DNA of 64,000 nt, taken from NCBI RefSeq assembly GCF_013085465.1, contig NZ_CP049838.1, positions 4,092,001 to 4,156,000 of the forward strand, read 5' to 3'. This DNA is from Streptomyces asoensis. Lineage in GTDB: Bacteria; Actinomycetota; Actinomycetes; Streptomycetales; Streptomycetaceae. Numbering within the stretch: the stretch's first letter is position 1; each line of letters opens with the position of its first letter. A program made the position numbers and the translations under genes. Below, one piece after another: positions 53,464 through 62,218 of this stretch. The notes beneath the pieces are model-generated. The model made no database searches and was not told the DNA's origin. It saw only the letters and a list, made by a program, of their open reading frames with translations.

Positions 53464-53537
53464 GGACGAGGCCCTTCAGAGCCGAAGCCGGCCCGAGCGG
53501 GGCCCGAGCAGGCGACCGGGGGCGGTGGCCCCTGGTC
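53461..53537. repeat. Dispersed Streptomyces intergenic repeat, degenerate copy C
   Basis: Begins TGAGGACGAGGCCCTTCAGAGCCGAAG and ends GGGGGCGGTGGCCCCTGG with an extra GC-rich insert. The first three bases are the stop codon of the FHA/FtsK-like gene, so the repeat supplies the end of that protein. Confidence 0.7.
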
Positions 53538-53727
53538 GACGCCCGGGCCGGGCAACGCGCACCGGTCTCGCATCGACAATCGCGCACCTTGCGATCACGA
53601 CGCGGTCACGATCCCCCGCTTGACAGCACAGGCGCCCTTGCCGAGCCCAGGCACCCGGCGTAGACCAGTGCTCACGGGACAGCGCTCGAACGTTCACGAG
53701 TCGACGAGGACGAAGAACGGGGCAGTG

Positions 53728-55110
53728 ATGCGCAGCACGAGCAACACCATCGGGACACGCAGAACCGTGAAGGCGGCCGCCACGCTCCTGGCGGGAGCGC
53801 TCGCGCTCTCGCTCACGGCGTGCGGCAGCGACGACGACAAGAGCGGCGGAAGCGACAGCAGCACCGGAAGCAAGGAATCCGGCGGCACCCTCACCCTCCC
53901 CAAGCTCGACGGCACCACGCTCGAAGTGGCCGCCGTATGGACCGGCACCGAACAGGCGAACTTCAAGAAGGTCCTCGCCGAGTTCGAGAAACGCACCGGC
54001 GCGAAGATCACCTTCGTGCCCGCCCAGGACCCGATCATCAACTTCCTCGGCTCGAAGATCGCGGGCGGCTCACCGCCGGACGTGGCGATGCTGCCGCAGC
54101 CCGGCGCCATCAAGCAGGCCGCCGACAAGGGCTGGGCCAAACCGCTGGGCGCCGAGGCCCAGGCGGAGCTCGCGAAGAACTACTCGCAGGGCTGGCAGGA
54201 CATCGGGAAGGTGGGCGACAAGCAGTACGGCGTCTACTACAAGGCCGCCAACAAGTCGCTGATCTGGTACAACGCCAAGGTCTTCGAGAACGCGGGCGCC
54301 TCCGACCCCGCGACGTGGAAGGACCTGCTGACCACCGCGCAGACGGTGTACGACTCCGGCGTCACCCCGTTCTCGATCGGCGGCGCCGACGGCTGGACCC
54401 TCACCGACTGGTTCGAGAACGTCTACCTCTCCCAGGCGGGCCCGGAGAAGTACGACCAGCTCGCCCAGCACAAGATCAAGTGGACGGACCCCTCCGTGAA
54501 GGAGGCCCTGACCACCCTGGCCCAGGTCTGGGGCAAGAAGGACTGGGTGGCGGGCGGCGCGAGCGGCGCGCTCCAGACCGAGTTCCCGGCCTCGGTGACC
54601 CAGACCTTCACCGGCGGCGAGCAGCCGAAGGCGGCCATGGTCTACGAGGGCGACTTCGTGCAGGTCAACATCGCCGACACCAAGTCGAAGGTCGGCACGG
54701 ACGCCAAGGTGTTCCCGTTCCCGAAGGTCGGCGACACCGCGCCGGTGGTCTCCGGCGGTGACGCGGCCGTCATCCTGAAGGACTCCAAGGGCGCGCAGGC
54801 GCTGGCGACCTTCCTGGCCTCGCCGGACGCGGCGGAGATCCAGGCGAAGCTCGGCGGCTATCTCTCGCCGAACAAGAACGTCGACGTCTCCGTGTACCCG
54901 AACGAGGTCCAGCAGACGATCGCCAAGGCGCTGGTCGCGGCCGGCGACGACTTCCGCTTCGACATGTCCGACCAGGCCCCGCAGGCCTTCGGCGGCACCC
55001 CCGGCAAGGGCGAGTGGAAGGACCTCCAGGACTTCCTGAAGAACCCGACGGACGTGGCCGGCATCCAGGCGAAACTGGAGTCGGACGCGGCAGCGGCGTA
55101 CGGGAACTGA
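53728..55110 (+). CDS. Sugar-binding lipoprotein of third ABC importer
   Basis: 460 residues from ATG 53728 (GAACGGGG upstream). The lipoprotein signal ends LSLTAC near residue 31, with an acidic Ser/Gly/Lys linker. The binding domain shows AAVWTGTEQANFKKVLAEFEKRTG, PPDVAMLPQPGAIKQ, GVYYKAANKSLIWYNAKVF and YEGDFVQVNIAD. It resembles alpha-glucoside binders of the CUT1 class, but the ligand is not determinable. A GAACGTTC palindrome (53688-53695) within CTCGAACGTTCACGAG, 33 bases upstream, is a possible repressor site. No regulator or hydrolase is in the operon. Confidence 0.9.
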   Translation: MRSTSNTIGTRRTVKAAATLLAGALALSLTACGSDDDKSGGSDSSTGSKESGGTLTLPKLDGTTLEVAAVWTGTEQANFKKVLAEFEKRTGAKITFVPAQDPIINFLGSKIAGGSPPDVAMLPQPGAIKQAADKGWAKPLGAEAQAELAKNYSQGWQDIGKVGDKQYGVYYKAANKSLIWYNAKVFENAGASDPATWKDLLTTAQTVYDSGVTPFSIGGADGWTLTDWFENVYLSQAGPEKYDQLAQHKIKWTDPSVKEALTTLAQVWGKKDWVAGGASGALQTEFPASVTQTFTGGEQPKAAMVYEGDFVQVNIADTKSKVGTDAKVFPFPKVGDTAPVVSGGDAAVILKDSKGAQALATFLASPDAAEIQAKLGGYLSPNKNVDVSVYPNEVQQTIAKALVAAGDDFRFDMSDQAPQAFGGTPGKGEWKDLQDFLKNPTDVAGIQAKLESDAAAAYGN

Positions 55111-55117
55111 CGCGGAG

Positions 55118-56461
55118 ATGGCGACGCCCGCGGCGGCGGGGGCTCCCGGGGCCCCCGCCCCTCCTCGCTCGCGCAAGAGTGTGACCGGCACCCGAAGGAC
55201 CGTGGCCGCGCTGTTCCTGCTGCCCGCCCTGGTGCTGCTCGGCGCACTCGTGGTCTACCCGATCGGGTACTCGGTCGTGCGCAGTTTCTACGACCAGTCC
55301 GGCGACGGCTTCGCCGGCGTCGACAACTACAAGGCCCTCTTCACGGACGACGGCATCCGTACCGCCCTGAAGAACAACGTGATCTGGGTGGTGTTCGCGC
55401 CGACGGTCGCGACCGTGCTCGGTCTGATCTTCGCGGTGCTGACCGAACGGGTGCGCTGGGGCACCGCGTTCAAGCTGGTCGTCTTCATGCCGATGGCGAT
55501 CTCGATGCTCGCCGCCGGCATCATCTTCCGGCTGGTCTACGACCAGGACCCGGACAAGGGCGTCGCCAACGCGGTGTGGGTGGGCGTCCACGACACGTTC
55601 GCCGAGTCGTCGGCGTTCCCGAAGGCCCACCCGGGCCGCGACTCGCCGCTGCGAGCGGAAGACGGCGGCTTCGTCACCAGGACCCCGGTCCGCACGGGCG
55701 TCCCGGTCGCCCTTCCGCTGGTCGGCGTCGCCCCCGACCAGATGCCCGGCAGCGCGGAGAAGGCGGCGAAGGCGCGGCCCGAACAAGGTGAGATCACCGG
55801 GACCGCCTGGCAGGACTTCACCCGCGGCAAGGGCGTCGGCACCCTCGGCGCGCCCGACCCGTCCGAACTGGGCTACGCCGGAATGAGGATCGAGGCGGTG
55901 AAGGACGGCAAGGTGGTGGCCTCGACGAAGGCGGCCGACGACGGCACCTTCACGCTTCCGGCCAAGGCCGACGGCGCCCTGCTCCGGCTGCCCGCGAGCA
56001 ACTTCAAGGAGGCGTACAACGGCCTGGACTGGCTCGGCCCGTCGCTGGTCACGCCGGCGATCATCGGCTCGTACATCTGGATGTGGGCGGGCTTCGCGAT
56101 GGTGCTGATCGCGGCCGGCCTCGCGGGGATTCCGCGGGAACTGCTCGAAGCGGCCCGGGTGGACGGCGCCAACGAGTGGCAGGTGTTCCGCAGAGTCACC
56201 GTCCCGCTCCTGGCACCGGTCCTCGCGGTCGTCGCCGTCACCCTGATGATCAACGTGCTGAAGGTCTTCGACCTGGTCTTCATCATCGCCCCCGGCTCCT
56301 CGCAGGACGACGCGAACGTGCTCGCCCTGGAGCTGTACCGCAAGGGCTTCTCCGAGGACCAGCCGGGCATCGCCAGCGCCATCGCGGTGTTCCTGCTGCT
56401 GCTGGTGATCCCGGTGATGTGGTTCAACGTGCGTCGGCTCAGGCGGGAGGTGCGGCGATGA
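55118..56461 (+). CDS. MalF-type sugar permease with large inserted extracytoplasmic domain
   Basis: 447 residues, against about 300-330 for the other two MalF-type permeases in this window. TM1 is near 30-50, TM2 about 85-107, TM3 about 118-140 (FKLVVFMPMAISMLAAGIIF). Residues about 143-303 are then inserted before TM4 (VTPAIIGSYIWMWAGFAMVLIAAGL). The insert contains a beta-rich portion (YAGMRIEAVKDGKVVASTKAADDGTFTLP) and predicted coil. The position equals the P2 loop of E. coli MalF, which contacts the maltose-binding protein, but the sequence is unlike it to my eye. EAA loop: IPRELLEAARVDGANEWQVFRR. Its stop overlaps the next start (ATGA). Confidence 0.92.
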   Translation: MATPAAAGAPGAPAPPRSRKSVTGTRRTVAALFLLPALVLLGALVVYPIGYSVVRSFYDQSGDGFAGVDNYKALFTDDGIRTALKNNVIWVVFAPTVATVLGLIFAVLTERVRWGTAFKLVVFMPMAISMLAAGIIFRLVYDQDPDKGVANAVWVGVHDTFAESSAFPKAHPGRDSPLRAEDGGFVTRTPVRTGVPVALPLVGVAPDQMPGSAEKAAKARPEQGEITGTAWQDFTRGKGVGTLGAPDPSELGYAGMRIEAVKDGKVVASTKAADDGTFTLPAKADGALLRLPASNFKEAYNGLDWLGPSLVTPAIIGSYIWMWAGFAMVLIAAGLAGIPRELLEAARVDGANEWQVFRRVTVPLLAPVLAVVAVTLMINVLKVFDLVFIIAPGSSQDDANVLALELYRKGFSEDQPGIASAIAVFLLLLVIPVMWFNVRRLRREVRR

Positions 56462-57345
56462 CGGCGACGACGGGGACGACGGGGACGACGGGGACGAAGA
56501 AGCGGCTCGAGTGGGTCATGGAGAAGCTCAACGGCGGGCTGGTGCGCGCCTTCCTGATCGTCGTCGGCCTGTTCTGGCTGGTGCCGACCATCGGACTGCT
56601 CATCTCCTCCCTCCGCGCCCCCGAGGACATGAGCGCCACCGGCTGGTGGAAGGTGTTCAGCGAGCCCTCCCAACTCACCTTCGACAGCTACCAGAAGCTG
56701 CTGGAGAACGGCGACATCACCAACTCCCTCATCAACACCGTGCTGATCACGGTGCCGGCGACGGTCCTGGTCGTCGTCATCGGCGCGCTCGCGGGCTACG
56801 CGTTCGCGTGGATGGAGTTCCCGGGCCGGGACTGGTGGTTCCTGGGCGTCGTGGGGCTGCTCGTCGTGCCCGTACAGGTGGCGCTCATCCCGATCGCCGA
56901 ACTGTTCGGCAGGATCGGCCTGTTCGGGAACATCCTGGGGGTGATCCTGTTCCACGTCGGGTTCGGACTGCCCTTCTCGGTGTTCCTGCTGCGGAACTTC
57001 TTCGCGGAGATCCCCCGCGAACTGCTGGAGGCGGCCCGTCTCGACGGAGCCGGTGAACTGCGGCTGTTCGCCCGCGTCGTGATGCCGTTGGGTGCCCCCG
57101 CTATCGCGTCCCTGGGCATCTTCCAGTTCCTGTGGGTGTGGAACGACATGCTGGTCGCGCTGGTGTTCACCAACGCCGACAGTCAGCCGATCACGGTCGC
57201 GCTCCAGACACAGGTACGGCAGTTCGGCAACAACATCGACGTGCTCGCGCCCGGCGCGTTCATCTCGATGGTGATCCCGCTGGCCGTGTTCTTCGCGTTC
57301 CAGCGGCAGTTCGTGTCCGGCGTGATGGCGGGCGCGGTCAAGTAG
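56458..57345 (+). CDS. MalG-type sugar permease
   Basis: 295 residues. The N-terminus is a short Thr/Gly repeat (TTGTTGTTGT) encoded by a GACGACGGG-type repeat. Six helices; EAA loop IPRELLEAARLDGAGELRLFAR. Ends MAGAVK. The codons for the last residues and stop (GCGGTCAAGTAG) form a degenerate first unit of the 12-bp repeat that follows. The ATPase is again absent. Confidence 0.93.
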   Translation: MTATTGTTGTTGTKKRLEWVMEKLNGGLVRAFLIVVGLFWLVPTIGLLISSLRAPEDMSATGWWKVFSEPSQLTFDSYQKLLENGDITNSLINTVLITVPATVLVVVIGALAGYAFAWMEFPGRDWWFLGVVGLLVVPVQVALIPIAELFGRIGLFGNILGVILFHVGFGLPFSVFLLRNFFAEIPRELLEAARLDGAGELRLFARVVMPLGAPAIASLGIFQFLWVWNDMLVALVFTNADSQPITVALQTQVRQFGNNIDVLAPGAFISMVIPLAVFFAFQRQFVSGVMAGAVK

Positions 57346-57393
57346 CCGGTCAAGTGGCCGGTCAAGTGGCCGGTCAAGTGGCCGGTCAAGTGG
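57346..57393 (+). repeat. 12-bp tandem repeat, four exact copies, seeded by the permease stop codon
   Basis: CCGGTCAAGTGG repeated four times immediately after the TAG stop, followed by CCAAAAAG. The preceding in-frame GCGGTCAAGTAG is the same element with a stop in place of TGG. The period keeps the reading frame, so loss of the stop would append repeats of PVKW. Confidence 0.95.
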
Positions 57394-57405
57394 CCAAAAA
57401 GATCA

Positions 57406-57436
57406 GGGGCGGGCCGGGTCATCGGCCCGTCCCTTT
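57406..57436 (+). terminator. Terminator after the third importer operon
   Basis: Stem GGGGCGGGCCG (57406-57416) pairs with CGGCCCGTCCC (57423-57433) with one G-T, followed by TTT. It lies 60 bases beyond the permease stop, after the tandem repeat. Confidence 0.75.
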
Positions 57437-57545
57437 CCGTTCACCCACAATCCCCCGTATGCCGTATGAACCGTAACCAATTCACCCCATCGGCCGTTTC
57501 CGGGCAAGGCCCTGTCTTCCGCCCGCGCCGACCCATGGATGTCCC

Positions 57546-59822
57546 TTGCCCAGGTTCAGTGTCATCGTCCCCGCGTACAAGGTTCAGGCGTACCTGCACG
57601 AGTGCCTCGAATCGGTGCTGTCCCAGTCGTTCGCCGATCTCGAACTGATCGTCGTCGACGACCGTTCGCCGGACGCCTGCGGCGAGATCATCGACGAGTT
57701 CGCGGCCCGCGACACGCGCGTGCGCGCCGTGCACCTGCCGGAGAACGTCGGCCTGGGGCAGGCCCGCAACGCGGGTCTGGAGCGGGCGACCGGTGACTAC
57801 CTGCTGTTCCTGGACTCCGACGACACGCTCACCCCGGAGGCGCTGCGCGCGATCGCCGACCGGGTGAAGGAGACGGGCGAGCCGGACGTCCTGGTCTACG
57901 ACTACGCGAGCACGTACTGGTCGGGCGAGACCGTCCGCAACCAGTTCGCGGCGCAGCTCACCGAGGAGGGCACCGCGCCCTTCCGGCTCGCGGACCGTCC
58001 GGGGCTGCTCAGGGTGCTGATGGTGGCCTGGAACAAGGCCTACCGGCGGGAGTTCGTCGAGGGCGTGGGCCTGACGTTCCCGCCCGGCTACTACGAGGAC
58101 ACCCCGTGGACGTACCCGGCACTGATGGCCGCGGAGTCGCTCGCGACGCTCGACCGGGTCTGTGTGCACTACCGGCAGCGCCGCCGGGGCAACATCCTGT
58201 CCACCACCAGCCGGGGCCACTTCGATGTCTTCGAGCAGTACGACCGGGTCTTCGCGTTCGTCGAGCAGCGGCCCGAACTCGCGTGCTGGCGACCGGTGTT
58301 GTTCCGCCGCATGGTCGACCACCTCTCGACGGTCTTCACCAAGCGCGACCGGCTCCCGCGCGGTTCGCGGGCCGAGTTCCTGCGCCGGGCCCGCGCCCAC
58401 TACCGCCGTTACCGCACCCCGGGCGTCCCGGTCCCGCTGCGCTCCCGGCTGCGCCACACGCTGGTCCACTTCGGTGTGCATCGCACCTACCGGGTGCTCC
58501 AGGCGTCCATGACCGTGCGCCGGCGCACGCACAAGGCCGTCTCGAAACTCGCCCGCGCGCTGCGGGCGGCCGTCCTCCAGGCCCACTACCGCGTCCAGTT
58601 GCAGCTGCCGCTGCGCGCCGACCGGGCCGTGTTCGCCGCGTACTGGGGTCGCGGGCACAGCTGCAACCCGGGCGCGCTGGAGGCCGCGTTCCGTACCTTC
58701 GCGCCGCAGGTGCGCACGGCGTGGATCGCCCGCCCCGAGCACCAGTCGGCCGTGCCGCCTGGCCCCCGCCAGGTGCGCCCCGGGACGGCCGCCTACTGGA
58801 CGGCGCTGGCCCGCTCCAAGTACCTGGTGAACAACGTCAACTTCGACCGCCGGCTGGTCAAGCGCCCCGGTCAGGTCTTCGTGCAGACCCAGCACGGCAC
58901 GCCCCTCAAGCACATGGGCCTCGACCTCCAGGAGCGCCCGGCGGCCGCCCGCGACATGGACTTCGCCGAGCTGCTGAGGGGCGTCGACAAGTGGGACTAC
59001 GTCCTGTCGGCCAACCGCCACACCACCCTGACCTGGGAGCGCGTCTATCCCGGGCGCTACGAGACCCTCGAGTACGGCTACCCCCGCAACGACGTCTTCC
59101 AGCGGGCGACCTCGGCGGACGTGGCCCGGCTGCGCGAGTCCCTCGGCATCCCCCGCGACACGGTCGCCCTCCTCTACGCCCCCACACACCGCGACTACCG
59201 CCGCGTCCAGCGCTCCCACCTCGACCTGGAGCGGGTCCTGCGCCGCCTGGGGCCCCGCTTCGTGATCCTGGCCCGCGCCCACTACTGGCAGGAGGCACCG
59301 GCCGGCCGGCCGGTGCCCGGCGTCATCGACGTCACCGACCACCCGAGCGTGGAGTCCCTCTGCCTGGCCTCGGACGCCCTGGTCACCGACTACTCGTCCC
59401 TCATGTTCGACTACGCCGGCCTGGACCGCCCGATCGTGATCCACGCCGACGACTGGGAGGCCTACGAGGCGGCCCGCGGCACCTACTTCGACCTGCGCGC
59501 CTGCCCGCCGGGCGCGGTCGCGCGCAGCGAGGACGAACTGATCGACATCTTCGCGACCGGTCACTGGCGGGGTTCCCGCTCCGCCCAGCTGCGGACCGCT
59601 TTCCGCGAGCGCTTCTGCCCGTACGACGACGGCCGCGCCGCCGAGCGCGTCGTACGCCGGGTCGTGCTGGGCGAGACGCTGCTGCCCCCGGTCGTGCCGC
59701 TCTCCGAGCGCCGTCCGGTGCCGTCGGCCGCCGCCTCGGCGACGATGCCCGCGGGGCGCCCGGCGCTCGCCCATGTGCCCCCGCCCGCCGGCCCCGTCCT
59801 CCCCGTCACCGACCGGCGCTGA
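57546..59822 (+). CDS. Glycosyltransferase family 2 / CDP-glycerol-type glycerophosphotransferase fusion, first of three
   Basis: 758 residues from TTG 57546; no ATG or GTG fits, and the start aligns with those of the next two paralogues (M-PRF-S-I/V-IVP). GT2 domain (1-230): VVDDRSPD, LDSDDTLTP and the catalytic YYEDTPW motif. C-terminal TagB/TagF-like domain (about 350-720): QTQHGTPLKHMGLD, YGYPRNDVF, LLYAPTHRDYR, LVTDYSSLMFDYAGLDRPIV. It should polymerise or glycosylate a teichoic-acid-like polyol phosphate chain at the inner membrane face. No membrane helix is seen. The polymer identity is unknown. Confidence 0.9.
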   Translation: MPRFSVIVPAYKVQAYLHECLESVLSQSFADLELIVVDDRSPDACGEIIDEFAARDTRVRAVHLPENVGLGQARNAGLERATGDYLLFLDSDDTLTPEALRAIADRVKETGEPDVLVYDYASTYWSGETVRNQFAAQLTEEGTAPFRLADRPGLLRVLMVAWNKAYRREFVEGVGLTFPPGYYEDTPWTYPALMAAESLATLDRVCVHYRQRRRGNILSTTSRGHFDVFEQYDRVFAFVEQRPELACWRPVLFRRMVDHLSTVFTKRDRLPRGSRAEFLRRARAHYRRYRTPGVPVPLRSRLRHTLVHFGVHRTYRVLQASMTVRRRTHKAVSKLARALRAAVLQAHYRVQLQLPLRADRAVFAAYWGRGHSCNPGALEAAFRTFAPQVRTAWIARPEHQSAVPPGPRQVRPGTAAYWTALARSKYLVNNVNFDRRLVKRPGQVFVQTQHGTPLKHMGLDLQERPAAARDMDFAELLRGVDKWDYVLSANRHTTLTWERVYPGRYETLEYGYPRNDVFQRATSADVARLRESLGIPRDTVALLYAPTHRDYRRVQRSHLDLERVLRRLGPRFVILARAHYWQEAPAGRPVPGVIDVTDHPSVESLCLASDALVTDYSSLMFDYAGLDRPIVIHADDWEAYEAARGTYFDLRACPPGAVARSEDELIDIFATGHWRGSRSAQLRTAFRERFCPYDDGRAAERVVRRVVLGETLLPPVVPLSERRPVPSAAASATMPAGRPALAHVPPPAGPVLPVTDRR

Positions 59823-60005
59823 ACCCCGTTCGTCCCTTCGGGAGTCGCCATGCCCTTCGGCTCGTCGCGGCCCACCCCGACACGGCCGTCCACCTGGCGG
59901 CCGGCCGGGCGGCCCGGCCGTAGCGCCTGAAGAACACCGCCACAGACCGACCGCCACAGACCGACTGCCGCAGCCCGTCCGCCGCACCGACAGAGAAAGA
60001 GCAGC

Positions 60006-62210
60006 ATGCCCCGCTTCAGCATCATCGTCCCGTCCCATGGGGTCGCGGGCCGGTTGTCCCTGGCGCTGGACTCCGTCCTGGCCCAGTCCTTCGGCGACTT
60101 CGAGCTGATCCCGGTCAGCGACGCGCCCGGCACCCCGGCCGCCGTCCTCGCCGCCGGGTACGCGCGGCGGGACTCCCGGGTGGCCCCGGTGCACTCGCCA
60201 CCGTCCGCCGGGCTGAGCGGGGCGCGCAACACCGGGATGCGGGCGGCGACCGGTGCGTATCTGCTGTTCCTCGACGGTGACGACGTCCTCGCCCCGGGCG
60301 CCCTGGCCACGCTGGACGCCCGGCTGGCCGAGACCGGCGACGTCGACGTCCTGTACACCGAGCACGAGCGCACGCCCTGGTGGGACGGCGAGCCGACCAA
60401 CCCGGCCACCCCGCTGCTGGCGAGGACACCGAAGGGCGCCTTCTCCCCCGCCGAGGCCCCGCACATCACCGGCGTTCAGCTGCCCGCGTGGGGCACGGCC
60501 TACCGGCGCTCCTTCATCACCGAGCACCGGCTCGCCTTCCCCGACGGGCACTTCACGGACGTCGGCTTCGGCGGCCTGGTCACCGTGCACGCCGAGCGGA
60601 TCGCGGTGCTGCGCTCGGTCGTCGTACGGCATCTGCTGCGGCGTCAGGGCCACCGGCTGAACCTGCCGGGCGTACACCATCCGGAGCTCCTGGACCGGAT
60701 CGAAGCGGTGCTGACCCGGGCGGCCGGACTCGGGCTGTCCGGAGACCGGTCCGGTCCGCTCTTCGAGCAGCTCTTCGCGGCCGTCCTGAAGACGGCCGCG
60801 CATCCGGCCCGGCTGACCGGGCGCAGCCGCCGGGCCTTCTTCCGCCGCGCGGGCCGGCTGTACCGGCGCCACCGCCCGGCCGGTTTCCGCGGGCCGGGCG
60901 GCAGCCTCGGGGTGCAGCACCGGCTGCTGGCGGCCGGGGCGTACACGGCGTTCCGCGCGCTGCGCGGCGCCAACCAGAAGGCCGCGGGTGCCGTCGAGCG
61001 CCTCCCGCGCCCCCAGGGCCTGCGCACCCGCCTGCTCTACCGACGCCAACTGCGCCGCCGTATCGACCCGAACCTGGCGGTGTACTGCGCCTACTGGGGG
61101 CGCGGCTATGCGTGCAGCCCGGCCGCGATCCATGCCAAGGCCGCCGAACTCGCCCCGCACATCCGCTCGGTGTTCCTCGTCGAGGCCGACCAGGCGCACG
61201 CGATGCCCGAGGGCGTCGACCACGCCGTCATCGGCAGCCGCCGCTCCTGGCAGGTCCTGGCCCGCGCCAAGTACCTGGTCAACAACGCCAACTTCGCGGA
61301 GGGCGTGGTCAAGCGCGAGGGCAGTGTGCATGTGCAGACCCAGCACGGCACCCCGCTCAAGAAGATGGGCGTCGACCAGTCGACGTACCCGGTCGTCGCC
61401 GCCGCGACCGGCTCCTTCACCAAGCTGCTGGGCCGCGTGGACCGCTGGGACTACAACCTCTCCTCCAACACCCACTCCACCCAGATGTGGGAGCGCGCCT
61501 TCCCGGGCTCGTACGAGCAGCTGGAGTACGGCTATCCGCGCAACGACGTCTTCTACACGGCGACCGCGGCCGACGTGGCCCGGGTCCGGCGGGAGCTGGG
61601 GGTGCCGGAGGGCAGCACGGCCGTCCTGTACGCGCCCACCCACCGCGACTACCACACCGGTTTCGAGCCGGGCCTAAACCTGGAGGCCTTCTGCGAGGCG
61701 GCCGGCGAGGACGTCGTCGTGCTGCTGCGGGCGCACTACTTCTACGACGGGGGCGGCCGGCGCGGCACCGGCCGGATCATCGACGTCACCGGTCACCGCT
61801 CCTCCGAGGAGGTCTGTCTGGCCGCCGACGCACTGGTCACCGACTACTCGTCGATCATGTTCGACTACGCCAACCTGGACCGCCCGATCGTCGTGTACGC
61901 CGACGACTGGGACGTCTACCGGGAGACCCGGGGCGTCTACTTCGACCTGCTGGCGGCCCCGCCGGGACCGGTCGCCCGCACGCCCGAGGAGCTGACCCGG
62001 GTGTTCCGCGACGGCTCGTACGCGGACTCCGGGTCCGCCGCCCGCCGGGCCGCGTTCCGGTCCCGTTTCTGCCAGTTCGACGACGGCCGGGCCGCCGAGC
62101 GCGTGGTGCGCCGGGTGCTGCTCGGCGAGCCCCCGGAGGCGATCGAGCCCGTGCGGCCGCTCGCCGAGCGCGTCCCGGCCCCCGCCGCCTCCACCCTCGT
62201 AAGGAGCTGA
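60006..62210 (+). CDS. Glycosyltransferase/glycerophosphotransferase fusion, second of three, with divergent GT domain
   Basis: 734 residues, ATG preceded by AGAAAGAG. The C-terminal TagF-like domain is well kept: QTQHGTPLKKMGVD, YGYPRNDVF, VLYAPTHRDYH, LVTDYSSIMFDYANLDRPIV. The GT2 domain differs from its neighbours: VDDRSPD is VSDAPGT (37-43), and the YYEDTPW catalytic segment reads HFTDVGF; LDGDDVLAP is retained. So the first half may use a different donor or be inactive while the second half works. It lies 183 bases after the first paralogue; that gap contains a short CCGCCACAGACCGA duplication and no gene. Confidence 0.88.
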   Translation: MPRFSIIVPSHGVAGRLSLALDSVLAQSFGDFELIPVSDAPGTPAAVLAAGYARRDSRVAPVHSPPSAGLSGARNTGMRAATGAYLLFLDGDDVLAPGALATLDARLAETGDVDVLYTEHERTPWWDGEPTNPATPLLARTPKGAFSPAEAPHITGVQLPAWGTAYRRSFITEHRLAFPDGHFTDVGFGGLVTVHAERIAVLRSVVVRHLLRRQGHRLNLPGVHHPELLDRIEAVLTRAAGLGLSGDRSGPLFEQLFAAVLKTAAHPARLTGRSRRAFFRRAGRLYRRHRPAGFRGPGGSLGVQHRLLAAGAYTAFRALRGANQKAAGAVERLPRPQGLRTRLLYRRQLRRRIDPNLAVYCAYWGRGYACSPAAIHAKAAELAPHIRSVFLVEADQAHAMPEGVDHAVIGSRRSWQVLARAKYLVNNANFAEGVVKREGSVHVQTQHGTPLKKMGVDQSTYPVVAAATGSFTKLLGRVDRWDYNLSSNTHSTQMWERAFPGSYEQLEYGYPRNDVFYTATAADVARVRRELGVPEGSTAVLYAPTHRDYHTGFEPGLNLEAFCEAAGEDVVVLLRAHYFYDGGGRRGTGRIIDVTGHRSSEEVCLAADALVTDYSSIMFDYANLDRPIVVYADDWDVYRETRGVYFDLLAAPPGPVARTPEELTRVFRDGSYADSGSAARRAAFRSRFCQFDDGRAAERVVRRVLLGEPPEAIEPVRPLAERVPAPAASTLVRS

Positions 62211-62218
62211 CCTCCGCA

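Noticed and set aside
57441..61655. 1404-codon open frame on the minus strand
   Set aside because: It lies antisense to two well-supported glycosyltransferase genes and translates to Arg/Gly/Val-rich sequence without domains, as expected from GC-rich codon mirror frames.
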